Both the position numbers and the translations under genes were made by a program. The notes beneath the pieces are model-generated. The model had not been told where the DNA came from and searched no databases. It saw nothing but the letters and a program-made list of their open reading frames with translations. Positions 37,170 to 45,949 of a stretch of DNA of 64,000 bases are shown piece by piece (positions within the stretch are counted from its first letter, which is position 1; each line of letters opens with the position of its first letter). This DNA is from Treponema sp. CETP13 (GTDB lineage: Bacteria > Spirochaetota > Spirochaetia > Treponematales > Treponemataceae): positions 147,164-211,163 of the forward strand of contig MLPZ01000003.1 in assembly GCA_001885315.1 (NCBI GenBank), in the 5' to 3' direction.

Positions 37170-38840
37170 TTATATTCCATTTGGAATTCTTCCGGCAAGA
37201 TCTTCAGAAATAGAATAGGCACGATCTCCCATTTTTTCTATTTTGCGTATCATATCTATGTACAATAGCTCTGTTTTAACATCTGCACCTTTTTCAATCT
37301 GTTTACGTGCACGTTTTTTAAGCTGTTTTCTAAAATGGTCAATCGACTCTTCGATTATCTCTGCTTGTTGCATTTCTTCTTCGGTTAAATCTGTATTCAT
37401 GTGATTAAAAACAAAATCTAAAAACTTTTGGACTTGAACTAAACAAGGAATAAGTCTATCCATACTACCTTGTGAAAAAGTCATTTGTTTATTTATACTG
37501 CTTTTAATTGAATGTGCTACACTAAAAATATCGTCTGTTAAACTTTCAAGCTTATCTACAATATGTAGTAATTTAGAAATTTCAATTTGTGTTTCCTCAG
37601 AGATTGGTAATTGCCTAAATTCAACAAGATACGCAGAAATTTGATCTCGCATTTGATCTGCAAACTCTTCACCTTTTTCTATTTCTATAAATTCATTTGT
37701 AATAAAGTCGCGTGTTGGATTAACTAAATTTGATTGTAATGTTTTAAACATTTTAATTGTAAGCGCTGTCATATCAGAAACTTCTTTTTTTACCCTAATA
37801 AGACGAGCTTCTGCATTTTCACGGTTACCTTGCGTTTCAAACTCAAAATGATAAAATTCGGGAGTTTCATTTTCACGAGGACTAACAAGCCTTTCTGTAA
37901 GGGCTGCCAATTGATTTACAAAAGGTATAAACAGTAACGTACATAATACGTTAAAAACTGTATGCAGCATAGCAAGGCGAGTTGTAATATCACCAGATTG
38001 TCCACCTGGAATTAGTACATTTACGAGTTTTACTAGCGGAATCATAAAGACAATGGCAAGTAAAGACCCAGAAACGTTAAATAAAACATGCACAAGAGCA
38101 GCACGACGAGCATTTACTTTTGTACCAATAGAAGCCAATACAGCATCTATCGTTGTTCCTATATTAGAACCAAGAACCATAGCTACAGCAAACTCAAATG
38201 AGAGAACCCCATTAAATGCCATTGTAATAATAATTGCTGTTGCAGCTGATGATGAATGAATAAGAACTGTAAGAAGAGCTCCGGCTAAAACACCTATAAG
38301 GCGAGCAGTTAAACCATACCCAGAAAATTTGGATAAAAAACTTATTTGACCAGCCCCTACTTTTGGCATTGCACTAGAAAGAAGAGAAAGACCCAAAAAT
38401 AAAAGACCAAAACCCATTAAAGCTTCCCCATAATCGCGAAGTTTTAACTTTTTTGATCTTGAAATAACAAAGCCTATCCCAAAAACAGGAACAGCCACTA
38501 ATGAAATTTTAAATTTAAAGCCTAATAAAGCAACAATCCAGGCAGTAATTGTAGTACCAATATTCGCTCCAAAAATTACGCCAACAGATTGTTTTAGTGT
38601 AAGCAACCCTGCATTTACAAAAGAAACAACCATTACAGTCGTTGCCGAAGATGATTGAATAATCATTGTAACGGCCATACCGGTAAAAACAGCTGTAAAT
38701 CTATTGCTTGTCATGATTCCCAGCGCTCGATGAAGTGCAGGTCCTGCACTCTTTTGGATGCCTTCACTCATCATCTGCATACCATACATAAGGAAAGCAA
38801 GACTACCGATTATTTGAAAAATTATCTGAACGGTTTTCAT
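37170..38840 (-). CDS. Na+/phosphate symporter with C-terminal PhoU-like domain
   Basis: The 556-residue protein contains two inverted NptA/Na-Pi-cotransporter repeats, each with the QSSSA-type signature (IIQSSSATTVMVVSFVNAG near residue 60 and IHSSSAATAIIITMAFNG near 195). A cytosolic helical PhoU-like domain (about 345-545) follows. It probably imports phosphate, or exports it, using the sodium gradient, with the PhoU domain regulating flux. There is no SD. TTGAGA-17-TACTCT ends six bases before the ATG, so translation is probably leaderless. Confidence 0.92.
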   Translation of the reverse strand: MKTVQIIFQIIGSLAFLMYGMQMMSEGIQKSAGPALHRALGIMTSNRFTAVFTGMAVTMIIQSSSATTVMVVSFVNAGLLTLKQSVGVIFGANIGTTITAWIVALLGFKFKISLVAVPVFGIGFVISRSKKLKLRDYGEALMGFGLLFLGLSLLSSAMPKVGAGQISFLSKFSGYGLTARLIGVLAGALLTVLIHSSSAATAIIITMAFNGVLSFEFAVAMVLGSNIGTTIDAVLASIGTKVNARRAALVHVLFNVSGSLLAIVFMIPLVKLVNVLIPGGQSGDITTRLAMLHTVFNVLCTLLFIPFVNQLAALTERLVSPRENETPEFYHFEFETQGNRENAEARLIRVKKEVSDMTALTIKMFKTLQSNLVNPTRDFITNEFIEIEKGEEFADQMRDQISAYLVEFRQLPISEETQIEISKLLHIVDKLESLTDDIFSVAHSIKSSINKQMTFSQGSMDRLIPCLVQVQKFLDFVFNHMNTDLTEEEMQQAEIIEESIDHFRKQLKKRARKQIEKGADVKTELLYIDMIRKIEKMGDRAYSISEDLAGRIPNGI

Positions 38841-38846
38841 AAAATT

Positions 38847-38875
38847 AGAGTATCAGAAAAACTGTCCTTTCTCAA
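38847..38875 (-). promoter_or_regulatory. Promoter of the Na/Pi symporter gene (leaderless)
   Basis: On the minus strand TTGAGA (38875-38870), 17 bases, TACTCT (38852-38847), then six bases to the ATG. The -10 box is poor. Confidence 0.4.
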
Positions 38876-38922
38876 TAGACATAGTTTAATTAAATAGGCG
38901 TTAAAATTTTGTTAGATAATTT

Positions 38923-39174
38923 TTAAATTTTGGCAAGAGTAGATTTTACGGTAACATTTTCAATTTGTCCAAGTTTACCTGTTAAAGATCCTATTACATC
39001 AGTCGAAGCATCAACCATAAGCGTAATAATGTTTAAATTACGTTCATGATACGGAAGCCCCATACGTCCGATAATAACATCTCCAAATTCTGTCGTAATT
39101 TCATTTACTCGAGTTGCTGACTTTCGATCTTTTACAATAATAGCTACAACCCCAACACTACGTGCTTCTTTCAT
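38923..39174 (-). CDS. ACT-like regulator of the TM1266 (iron-only hydrogenase system) family
   Basis: This small 83-residue protein consists of one ACT/NikR-C-like domain: VGVVAIIVKDRKSA at the start, a GRMGLPYHERNLNIITLMVDA centre, and GKLGQIENVTVKS at the end. That is the pattern of the TM1266 family, usually found next to [FeFe]-hydrogenase maturation genes and proposed as a regulator. It probably forms oligomers and binds a small effector. SD AGAGGA. No hydrogenase or hyd maturation gene is in this window, so the partner must be elsewhere. Confidence 0.85.
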   Translation of the reverse strand: MKEARSVGVVAIIVKDRKSATRVNEITTEFGDVIIGRMGLPYHERNLNIITLMVDASTDVIGSLTGKLGQIENVTVKSTLAKI

Positions 39175-39270
39175 ACAATCCTCTTAAAAAACTTACTTTT
39201 AGTCAGTATCTTTTAAATAATAAATTTTGTAAAGATTAATAGTTTTAAAGCTGTTTTTTTTTTCAGCTAC

Positions 39271-39279
39271 TGTTATACT
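39271..39279 (+). promoter_or_regulatory. Extended -10 promoter of the NYN gene (leaderless)
   Basis: TGT-TATACT is followed by six bases and then the ATG at 39286. There is no SD and no clear -35 box. Confidence 0.6.
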
Positions 39280-39285
39280 TTAAGT

Positions 39286-40302
39286 ATGAATACAGCAATT
39301 TTATGGGACATAGAAAATGTCACACCTCCTCGAGGAACAAATTATATACAATCAATAGTAGATACTCTTTCTGAAAACAACAAGATTTCCTATGCAATGG
39401 CATTTGGAGATTGGACACAAAATAATATAAAAGGCATTGCCGGAGAACTCGCAGCAAACAGTTTTGAACTCATTCACATACCTCACCAAAAAAAAGTAAA
39501 AGATTCTGCAGACATGTCACTTGTTGCTCATGGAGTAGAACTAATTTTTCAGTATCCTCATATAGAGCAATTTGTTTTAATATCTGGTGATGCAGATTTT
39601 AGACCTCTTTTGCAGAGTTTACGAAAATACGGCAAACAAACTCTTATTGTTTGCGATGTTACCCGTAATGCTTCTGAAGATTTGCTAAAAATGGCAGATG
39701 ATTTTTGGGATTATCGTGATGTAATTGACTCCGATGATGATGATGATGACGACTCAGATTTAACAAAATTTGCGAGCACCCCCAGCACACAGCTGAATGA
39801 CCGAAGTTCTTTTGTTCAAGAAAAATCTGTACCTCGTCAATCTTCAGATAATCGCAAGCAATTACGACAACAGGCCTTTGAGCTATTAGAAGACGCTATA
39901 CGAGCCATGCGCAAAGAAAACAAGATTCCTCAACTGGGAGCTGTTAAAATACGTATGAAGCTTTTAAACTCTGGATTTGATGAAAAAAAACTTGGATATA
40001 GAACATGGAAAGCCTTTGTAAATGATGCTGTTAATAATACAGAAATAGAATTTGCAGATGACGACAGCCATGAGTTAACTATAAAAAAAGACGCAATACA
40101 ACAATTGCCAGAAGTTTTTACACGATTATTAAAAGCAATTGAAGGACAAGGACTAGTACCTTTTAACGAAGTTGCAAAACGATTACCGTATAGAGACTAT
40201 GGATATAACCGTTTTAAAAAATTAGCAATGGATGCAGAAAAACGTGGCCTCGTTCATGTTGAAAATGACAAAAGAACTTGGTTAATACAAGCTGTTGTGT
40301 AA
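39286..40302 (+). CDS. NYN-domain ribonuclease-like protein with LOTUS/OST-HTH domains
   Basis: The 338-residue protein has an N-terminal NYN (PIN-like) domain, residues 1-145. Its acidic metal-binding residues are visible: LWDIENV at the start, KDSADMSLV in the middle, and LISGDADF. An Asp-rich linker (about 150-157) joins it to two winged-helix OST-HTH/LOTUS-like modules (about 190-265 and 270-335). Bacterial proteins of this type are thought to be RNA-binding or RNA-cleaving; the target is unknown. The gene is monocistronic, leaderless by inspection, and ends in a hairpin terminator. Confidence 0.85.
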   Translation: MNTAILWDIENVTPPRGTNYIQSIVDTLSENNKISYAMAFGDWTQNNIKGIAGELAANSFELIHIPHQKKVKDSADMSLVAHGVELIFQYPHIEQFVLISGDADFRPLLQSLRKYGKQTLIVCDVTRNASEDLLKMADDFWDYRDVIDSDDDDDDDSDLTKFASTPSTQLNDRSSFVQEKSVPRQSSDNRKQLRQQAFELLEDAIRAMRKENKIPQLGAVKIRMKLLNSGFDEKKLGYRTWKAFVNDAVNNTEIEFADDDSHELTIKKDAIQQLPEVFTRLLKAIEGQGLVPFNEVAKRLPYRDYGYNRFKKLAMDAEKRGLVHVENDKRTWLIQAVV

Positions 40303-40316
40303 ACTTATAAGCCACT

Positions 40317-40361
40317 ACATTCTAATGGAATGCAATATGCAATCCATCAGAATGTAATTCT
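40317..40361 (+). terminator. Terminator after the NYN gene
   Basis: ACATTCTAATGGA (40317-40329) pairs with TCCATCAGAATGT (40343-40355), one wobble, followed by a T-rich tail. Convergent transcription of the beta-barrel gene ends here as well. Confidence 0.75.
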
Positions 40362-40367
40362 TTTTAT

Positions 40368-41966
40368 TTAGAAAGTATATTTTGCAGCAACTTGGACATA
40401 ACTATTGTCGTCATAACCATAGAATTCACCATTTTTGTTTTCAGAATTAATATATAATCCAGAAAGAGCTACATCGAAATCATCTGCAACGTTTACAGTG
40501 ACTTTAGGCATAATTAAAAATTCTTCGTTTTCGATACCCCATACTCCGTTAAGCTCTGTCTTAATTTTTTCATGATTAAAACTATCAGTTAAACTTACAA
40601 CAATTTTGTTTATACAATAGTTATCATCGCTATTGTAATCTACATCGTATGTTTCATAGGTACTATCAGTTATTTCATCATTATTAAGAATGTATGTTCC
40701 CGTTTCTTGAATATTAAAGTTTACATTATTAATAGGCAAATCTACATCAAACCCTGCTAACCATGCAATACTATTATTATGAACTGCATAATCATCACCA
40801 TCAGTATCATCTGTTAAATTATATGCAAGTTCACTACGCAAATTAAACATAGATAAAACACCTGCAGCTTCTAATCCAAAAGTTTGTTTTTGATCATAAT
40901 TTAAGTAATCGTCAGAACCAGCATCATAAGAGATTGCATCAAAAGATACTGTTTTATAATGACCATAGTAGTATGAAGCACCTAAATCTACAGGGCCTAA
41001 AGTTCCTGTAACACGCAACCCGGCTTGTGCATATTCAAGAGAATCAGTATCTGGCAAGATATCATCTGCAGAAAAACTAGATGCATAACTTAGATAGGTA
41101 AGATAATTTGAAAGTGCAGTCTCATATGGCTCCACAGCAGAGGAATAAGTAGAAGCTGCGGTGGCATATGTAGCAGCATTTGCTGTATTACTAGTATCTT
41201 CTTCATATTTCGCTTTTGCCGCTTCATAAGCATCTTCAGCAGCATATAAATCGTATGCTGCAGAATCAGCTGCAACGGCATATTCACCAAGTGTTGTTGT
41301 CATATCAGACTCTAAGGTACTTACTAACGTTTTATAAGTATATGGACACCATGCACTATCTGTATCGGTATCAAACTGATCTGCGGTCATTGTTGGAGTA
41401 CAAACACCTTCAATACTAAAACCTGATGGAGCGTTCCATGTAACCCTAGCCATAGGTTCAGCAACTCGGCGATCAATATAATCTGGAATTATAAAATCGG
41501 TATAATCGTTTGCATTAAAGTTATCGATAACATGTAATTTATCACCTTTCCCCCAAACTTCTTTCATTTTACCTGCAGCAATTACAAAATCACCAACATA
41601 TGCTGTTGCAGATAATTCGTCTAAAATATTAGCTTGATTTTCTGTTAGAAGATCTTCATTTACCTTAAAAGTAGCTTTTGCAGCAGTGTTGGCTCCATCA
41701 TAGCTAAAAGTCAATTTTGCTTCTGGATCTGTTGTTATAGAAAGATCTTTTATTTCGTCAAATTCGTCAACATCATCATTATCGACATATACACGAGCAT
41801 CGGCACTAACGGTTCCATTTATGGTAACAGCAGAAGAACTTGCAGAACTACTTCCAAAATCATCACCAAAGGAATCGTCACCAAAATCATCGCTAAAATC
41901 ATCTGCATATAAAGCACCTGCAAGAAAAACAGCAGTTGCTATCGCAATACCTTTATTTAATTTCAT
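40368..41966 (-). CDS. Predicted outer-membrane beta-barrel protein
   Basis: The 532-residue protein has a signal peptide (residues 1-21, cleavage after ALYA), then an acidic Phe/Gly segment (DDFSDDFGDDSFGDDFG). Alternating-strand sequence follows, ending in YVQVAAKYTF, the terminal Phe typical of outer-membrane barrels. An Ala/Tyr/Glu-rich, probably helical block of about 85 residues (about 210-295) interrupts the barrel. I do not recognise a named porin. It is last of three genes with the RND exporter and LolA-like genes, and its acidic segment resembles the repeats in the exporter. SD AGAGG. Confidence 0.8.
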   Translation of the reverse strand: MKLNKGIAIATAVFLAGALYADDFSDDFGDDSFGDDFGSSSASSSAVTINGTVSADARVYVDNDDVDEFDEIKDLSITTDPEAKLTFSYDGANTAAKATFKVNEDLLTENQANILDELSATAYVGDFVIAAGKMKEVWGKGDKLHVIDNFNANDYTDFIIPDYIDRRVAEPMARVTWNAPSGFSIEGVCTPTMTADQFDTDTDSAWCPYTYKTLVSTLESDMTTTLGEYAVAADSAAYDLYAAEDAYEAAKAKYEEDTSNTANAATYATAASTYSSAVEPYETALSNYLTYLSYASSFSADDILPDTDSLEYAQAGLRVTGTLGPVDLGASYYYGHYKTVSFDAISYDAGSDDYLNYDQKQTFGLEAAGVLSMFNLRSELAYNLTDDTDGDDYAVHNNSIAWLAGFDVDLPINNVNFNIQETGTYILNNDEITDSTYETYDVDYNSDDNYCINKIVVSLTDSFNHEKIKTELNGVWGIENEEFLIMPKVTVNVADDFDVALSGLYINSENKNGEFYGYDDNSYVQVAAKYTF

Positions 41967-42000
41967 ATCAATACCTCTAAAAATTATGTTTTTATGTAAA

Positions 42001-42026
42001 CTAGCTCTCTATTTTTAGAAAGCTAG
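42001..42026 (-). other. Intergenic hairpin between the LolA-like and beta-barrel genes
   Basis: CTAGCTTTCT pairs with AGAGAGCTAG on the minus strand with one wobble and a 6-base loop. There is no T-run. It may modulate mRNA decay between the two cistrons. Confidence 0.55.
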
Positions 42027-42042
42027 CTATAAAGATTTTTAT

Positions 42043-42816
42043 CTAACGTCCTGTTTTTAAGAAGCTTTGTGTAAATACCCGATCCGGAATTGGTTTATCA
42101 ACAACAAGTTTTACTATAGTAAGGCGAGTTGCATGACCTGTTTGAACGTTAGTAAGAAGATTTTTCATAGGAGTATCATATCCATCAATATTTTGAATTT
42201 CTTCAACTTCTAATGTTTTTAGCAGTTTTCCATCTTTGTCATACATTTCTGCATAAATTGGAAGATGAGTTGCTTTGTCATACCAAGAAATTCGATATTT
42301 ATATTGTGCATCATCAGCATTTACAGGAGTTGATTTTACTTGATAGCAAGTATATCCGTTTTTATTTACGTCTTCTGCTAACAATTCATGAGTATCATCA
42401 TTTATATCTCTAGTACTCATATCATCATATGTTGCATCTGAACCCATAAAAGATTTATCACCTTGAGAAGAAGCTACTCGTCTTGTTGTACGCAAAGCAG
42501 GAAGATAAATCCATTTATCATCATCTGCTCCGTCATGTGTAATTTGTAAAAAACGAGTATCTTTTACAGATGCAGGAGATTTAAACATCATAATCATTGA
42601 ATCAGAATCTTCTTCACTCTTGCCATACTCTACAATTGCACGACGCTCGGTTGTACCGTCTTTTTCTATAAGATCCATATACACTTGTGACATTGAAAAA
42701 TCAGGTTCTTTTACATCAAGAGCTTGTTGTACAACGGTTTTACCATCAATAGCAAATACTGCTGTTGCCATCATTACCATAGCTGCAGTCGCAGCAATTT
42801 TCTTTACTAATTTCAT
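42043..42816 (-). CDS. Outer-membrane lipoprotein-sorting-like (LolA-fold) periplasmic protein
   Basis: The 257-residue protein has a signal peptide (residues 1-22, cleavage near AVFA) and a LolA/LolB-like half-barrel recognised by WIYLPALRTTRRVASSQGDK and DDMSTRD. This pattern is of the PF17131-type family encoded next to MMPL/RND exporters. It probably carries a lipid or other hydrophobic cargo across the periplasm for the adjacent exporter. There is no lipobox Cys, so it should be soluble. SD AGGAG. The 152-base gap to the exporter gene holds three hairpins. Confidence 0.9.
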   Translation of the reverse strand: MKLVKKIAATAAMVMMATAVFAIDGKTVVQQALDVKEPDFSMSQVYMDLIEKDGTTERRAIVEYGKSEEDSDSMIMMFKSPASVKDTRFLQITHDGADDDKWIYLPALRTTRRVASSQGDKSFMGSDATYDDMSTRDINDDTHELLAEDVNKNGYTCYQVKSTPVNADDAQYKYRISWYDKATHLPIYAEMYDKDGKLLKTLEVEEIQNIDGYDTPMKNLLTNVQTGHATRLTIVKLVVDKPIPDRVFTQSFLKTGR

Positions 42817-42848
42817 ATCTAACTCCTATAAAGTTATTTTTTATGCTC

Positions 42849-42976
42849 GTTGCCAACTTTTTCTAGTTAGCAACTTTTCATTTATATTTTTATCACCACG
42901 GAGAGCGAAACAGCCTTACTTTGTGGTTTTTCCACAAAGTTTATGATTAAAAATTCTTTGCTGTATTTTTAATCAT
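42849..42976 (-). other. Three hairpins between the RND exporter and LolA-like genes
   Basis: The stems are GTTGCCAACT/AGTTAGCAAC (42849-42874, one mismatch), ACTTTGTGG/CCACAAAGT (42918-42940, perfect) and ATGATTAAAAA/TTTTTAATCAT (42943-42976, perfect, containing the exporter's stop codon). They suggest processing, stabilisation or partial termination inside the operon. Confidence 0.6.
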
Positions 42977-45767
42977 CCGGATGCATAAATTTAGGATCAA
43001 AAGCATTTAAAACCCCAGGGATAATTGTCATCGCAAGAGCAGAGCTTGTGAACATAACAATTGCTACCAAAAGGCCAATGTATCTAAGTACAATAAATTG
43101 GGACAAACACAATACTAAGAAGCCTAACCCTACAGCAATTGCATTTGTAATAATGCCAGGTCCACTTTTTCGGAAGGTTGCCAATGCAACAGTTTCTAAA
43201 TCATCAGATTTTGCTCGTTCTGCTTTGTATGTTGTTAAGAAATGAATTGTATAATCGATACCTACACCTATTGCGACAGATGCAATAATTGAGGTTACCA
43301 AATCGAGATTAATGCCCGTAAAGCCCATAACCATATAGTTAAGTATGATGGTAAATGCTAGTGGGATTGCACCTAATAAACCGGCTTTTGCAGATTTGAA
43401 TGAAATTGCAATAATGATAAAGACAGCAATGAGTGAAAATAGTAGACTCTTAAGTTGACTATTAACAACCATATCTGACATAACATATTCCATTTCACCA
43501 ACACCTGTTGCTTCTAAAGAATACCCTTCTGGAAAATATTTTGCCGCATATTCTTTTGCGTCTGCAATTAACTCACCAGTCTCTACTGTACTATGAGAGC
43601 GTAACTGGAACATTACTCGAATTGTTTTAGGTGCAAGTGGGTCATCAGAAAAACGATCCATTGAACCCGAAAATAGTAATAAATACTGAGATACTAAGTT
43701 AGAAAGTCCCTCTGTATCTGCGACAGGATACTTAGAAATATCTGTTGGTATTTCATTATAAGCTTCGCCGTTATAGTTATATTCTTTTTGGAGTTCCTCA
43801 ACCATGCCCTCTACAGTTGCATTTACACCACCTGCCGCTGTATAAGCTTTATTGAGCAATGCTAAGCCTTGCTCAACTGTCATTGTCTGGGCAAGCCCTT
43901 GAGCATAATCAGCACTATGATCTACATAAGAAGATGATATAGCAGCAACTTCTTCAGTGTCACCAAAATCATCTCCAAATCCATCATCAAAAGAAGATTC
44001 TTCTCCAAAATTATCTCCAAATCCGTCATCGAAAGAAGATTCTTCTCCAAAATCATCTCCAAATCCGTCATCGAAAGAAGATTCTTCTCCAAAATCATCT
44101 CCAAACCCGTCATCAAAAGAAGATTCCATTACAGTAGAAACTTCTTCTTCTGTAACTGGTCCTGGAATATGCATTTCTTGATTCATACGTTTAATAAACG
44201 TTGTAAAAGAAACAACTTTCCCAACTCCGTCATATTTATCTTTTAAATATTCTTCTAGATTATTTACAGGTTCTAAAATCTCAGGTTTTGTCATGTCCCC
44301 TTTTTTTTGACCAGAAATAAGCAAATAAACAGAATTTGCACCAGCAAAATTTTCATCTACAAAGTCTAAATCTGTACGCATCCTACAAGTTTTTGGGAAA
44401 TAATTAACCAAAGCTGTATCAATATTTAATTTAGATAACCCTGCAATAGACAAAACAATAATTAAAACGCTAAAAAGGACCAGACGAGAACGAGTACCGG
44501 CTAGTGCATGATACACGTTGTACAATGTTTTACCTTGAGCCTCTTCAGGAGATAGACCCCCACGACGTCGTAAACGTTGCTCCATACGTTTTTGAACATG
44601 AGCAGAAAGTTTTGCCATGCTTTTAGATTTTACACCAACTCTATTAAGAGGTTTAACCAATAGACAAGCAGGGATAAACACTATTGCTAAAAGTAAAGCG
44701 AATAAAACACCTAAAGCGGTAAAAATTGCAAAACTCTTAAGAGGAACAATAGGACTCGTAACAAGAGAAATAAAGCCAACTATTGTTGTCACCCCTGCCA
44801 GAAGAACTGCCTTCATAACATCTTTAAGACCATCTATAACTGCATCTATATATTTTTCTTTTGTAATATCGCCTTCAATTGCATCGATAGCAATATAGTA
44901 ATGAGTCAGAACATGAATACCGTATGCAGAACCAACCGCAATCAACGCAACTGGTATAACACTTGATACAATCGTAAACGTTACATGAAATACAGCCATT
45001 AAACCACAAGTCCATGCAGTACTCATAATAACAGTAATTAAAGGTAGTAAAGTACCATCAAGAGTTTTAAACGAAATTAGAAGAGAAAGTAAAACTACAA
45101 TTACTACTAAAGGAATTAAGCCTGAAAGATCTGATAACATAAAAGTACGGGCATCTTCTGCAATAACAGGTTCACCAAACAACTTAGAACTTAATTTTGT
45201 TCCTTCTAAATTATTATTAACGATTGAGCGACATTCATTTAAAACTTCTTGTTGTTCATCTGCGCTTGCATCACAATTTATCATAACTTGAAGCTGAGCG
45301 GCTTTAGTATCATCAGAAATAATTACTCGATTATACATTTCGCTCCAATCATTTAATCTCTGTTTGACTGTTGCAATTTGCTCTGGAGTTCCAACATAAT
45401 CATCGCCAAGCAAAGATCCTGCAATTAAAGCCCCATCCTCTCCATACACATAATCAATATTTGTAATAGAATCTACACTATCTACGTTTTTTACATTTTC
45501 AATAGCTGTAGTAATTGAGTCAATAACAGCAAGGTTATTTTTTGTTATTATTGATTTTTCTTTCGTTTCAATACTAATACCTAAAGTAACCATTGTACCA
45601 AAGGTATCTTCTGTATCTTCTAATCGTTTATACGAATCATTTTGATGTGGAAGATATTGAGTAATCGAATTGTCTAACTTAATACCTCTAAGTTGAAAAC
45701 CTAAAACACCAGTAAGACCAAGACATATTATAATTATTAGCCATGGATTCTTAAAAAATTTCTTCAT
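42969..45767 (-). CDS. RND/MMPL-family exporter
   Basis: The 932-residue membrane protein has the RND layout of two six-segment halves, with SSD-like segments around AVGSAYGIHVLTHYY and VAIGVGIDYTIHFLTTY. Each half has a large periplasmic loop. The second loop contains a 14-residue acidic repeat (SSFDDGFGDDFGEE), four copies. This exporter class pairs with LolA-like proteins and moves lipids or hydrophobic molecules toward the outer membrane. It is the first gene of the trio with the LolA-like protein and the barrel. A promoter (TTGACT-17-TATATT) and an inverted repeat lie upstream, with the divergent ArsR regulator. SD AGGAG. Confidence 0.94.
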   Translation of the reverse strand: MKKFFKNPWLIIIICLGLTGVLGFQLRGIKLDNSITQYLPHQNDSYKRLEDTEDTFGTMVTLGISIETKEKSIITKNNLAVIDSITTAIENVKNVDSVDSITNIDYVYGEDGALIAGSLLGDDYVGTPEQIATVKQRLNDWSEMYNRVIISDDTKAAQLQVMINCDASADEQQEVLNECRSIVNNNLEGTKLSSKLFGEPVIAEDARTFMLSDLSGLIPLVVIVVLLSLLISFKTLDGTLLPLITVIMSTAWTCGLMAVFHVTFTIVSSVIPVALIAVGSAYGIHVLTHYYIAIDAIEGDITKEKYIDAVIDGLKDVMKAVLLAGVTTIVGFISLVTSPIVPLKSFAIFTALGVLFALLLAIVFIPACLLVKPLNRVGVKSKSMAKLSAHVQKRMEQRLRRRGGLSPEEAQGKTLYNVYHALAGTRSRLVLFSVLIIVLSIAGLSKLNIDTALVNYFPKTCRMRTDLDFVDENFAGANSVYLLISGQKKGDMTKPEILEPVNNLEEYLKDKYDGVGKVVSFTTFIKRMNQEMHIPGPVTEEEVSTVMESSFDDGFGDDFGEESSFDDGFGDDFGEESSFDDGFGDNFGEESSFDDGFGDDFGDTEEVAAISSSYVDHSADYAQGLAQTMTVEQGLALLNKAYTAAGGVNATVEGMVEELQKEYNYNGEAYNEIPTDISKYPVADTEGLSNLVSQYLLLFSGSMDRFSDDPLAPKTIRVMFQLRSHSTVETGELIADAKEYAAKYFPEGYSLEATGVGEMEYVMSDMVVNSQLKSLLFSLIAVFIIIAISFKSAKAGLLGAIPLAFTIILNYMVMGFTGINLDLVTSIIASVAIGVGIDYTIHFLTTYKAERAKSDDLETVALATFRKSGPGIITNAIAVGLGFLVLCLSQFIVLRYIGLLVAIVMFTSSALAMTIIPGVLNAFDPKFMHPDD
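43963..44127 (-). repeat. 42-bp in-frame tandem repeat in the RND exporter
   Basis: Four copies of a 42-base unit encode SSFDDGFGDDFGEE with minor changes (one DN for DD; the last copy ends GDTEE). The GAAGATTC core recurs exactly every 42 bases at 43993, 44035, 44077 and 44119. Copy number could vary by slippage. Confidence 0.95.
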
Positions 45768-45834
45768 ACATTAATCTCCTAAATAGACTTTATCACATTG
45801 CTCTTGCAAATATTTTACATATCGTTTAAAACAT

Positions 45835-45859
45835 AAACAGTTTAAGGGTTTATCTGTTT
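45835..45859. promoter_or_regulatory. Candidate operator for the RND operon
   Basis: AAACAG-N13-CTGTTT lies at about +16 to +40 of the predicted exporter transcript. An ArsR-type repressor could bind here. The repeat is short, so this is tentative. Confidence 0.4.
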
Positions 45860-45881
45860 AAGTAATTAAACTAATGAACTA

Positions 45882-45910
45882 AATATAACAATAGACAAAA
45901 TCTTAGTCAA
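45882..45910 (-). promoter_or_regulatory. Promoter of the RND exporter operon
   Basis: On the minus strand TTGACT (45910-45905), a 17-base spacer and TATATT (45887-45882). The leader is about 108 nt. Confidence 0.65.
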
Positions 45911-45911
45911 T

Positions 45912-45949
45912 ATTTTTTTACTTTTTTATGTTTTTTTTTACTTTTTTAA
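45912..45949. repeat. AT-rich direct repeat in the divergent regulatory region
   Basis: Two copies of a T-rich unit ending TACTTTTTTA are 20 bases apart, two helical turns, directly upstream of the exporter -35 box. It may be curved DNA, an activator element or a regulator site. Confidence 0.4.
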
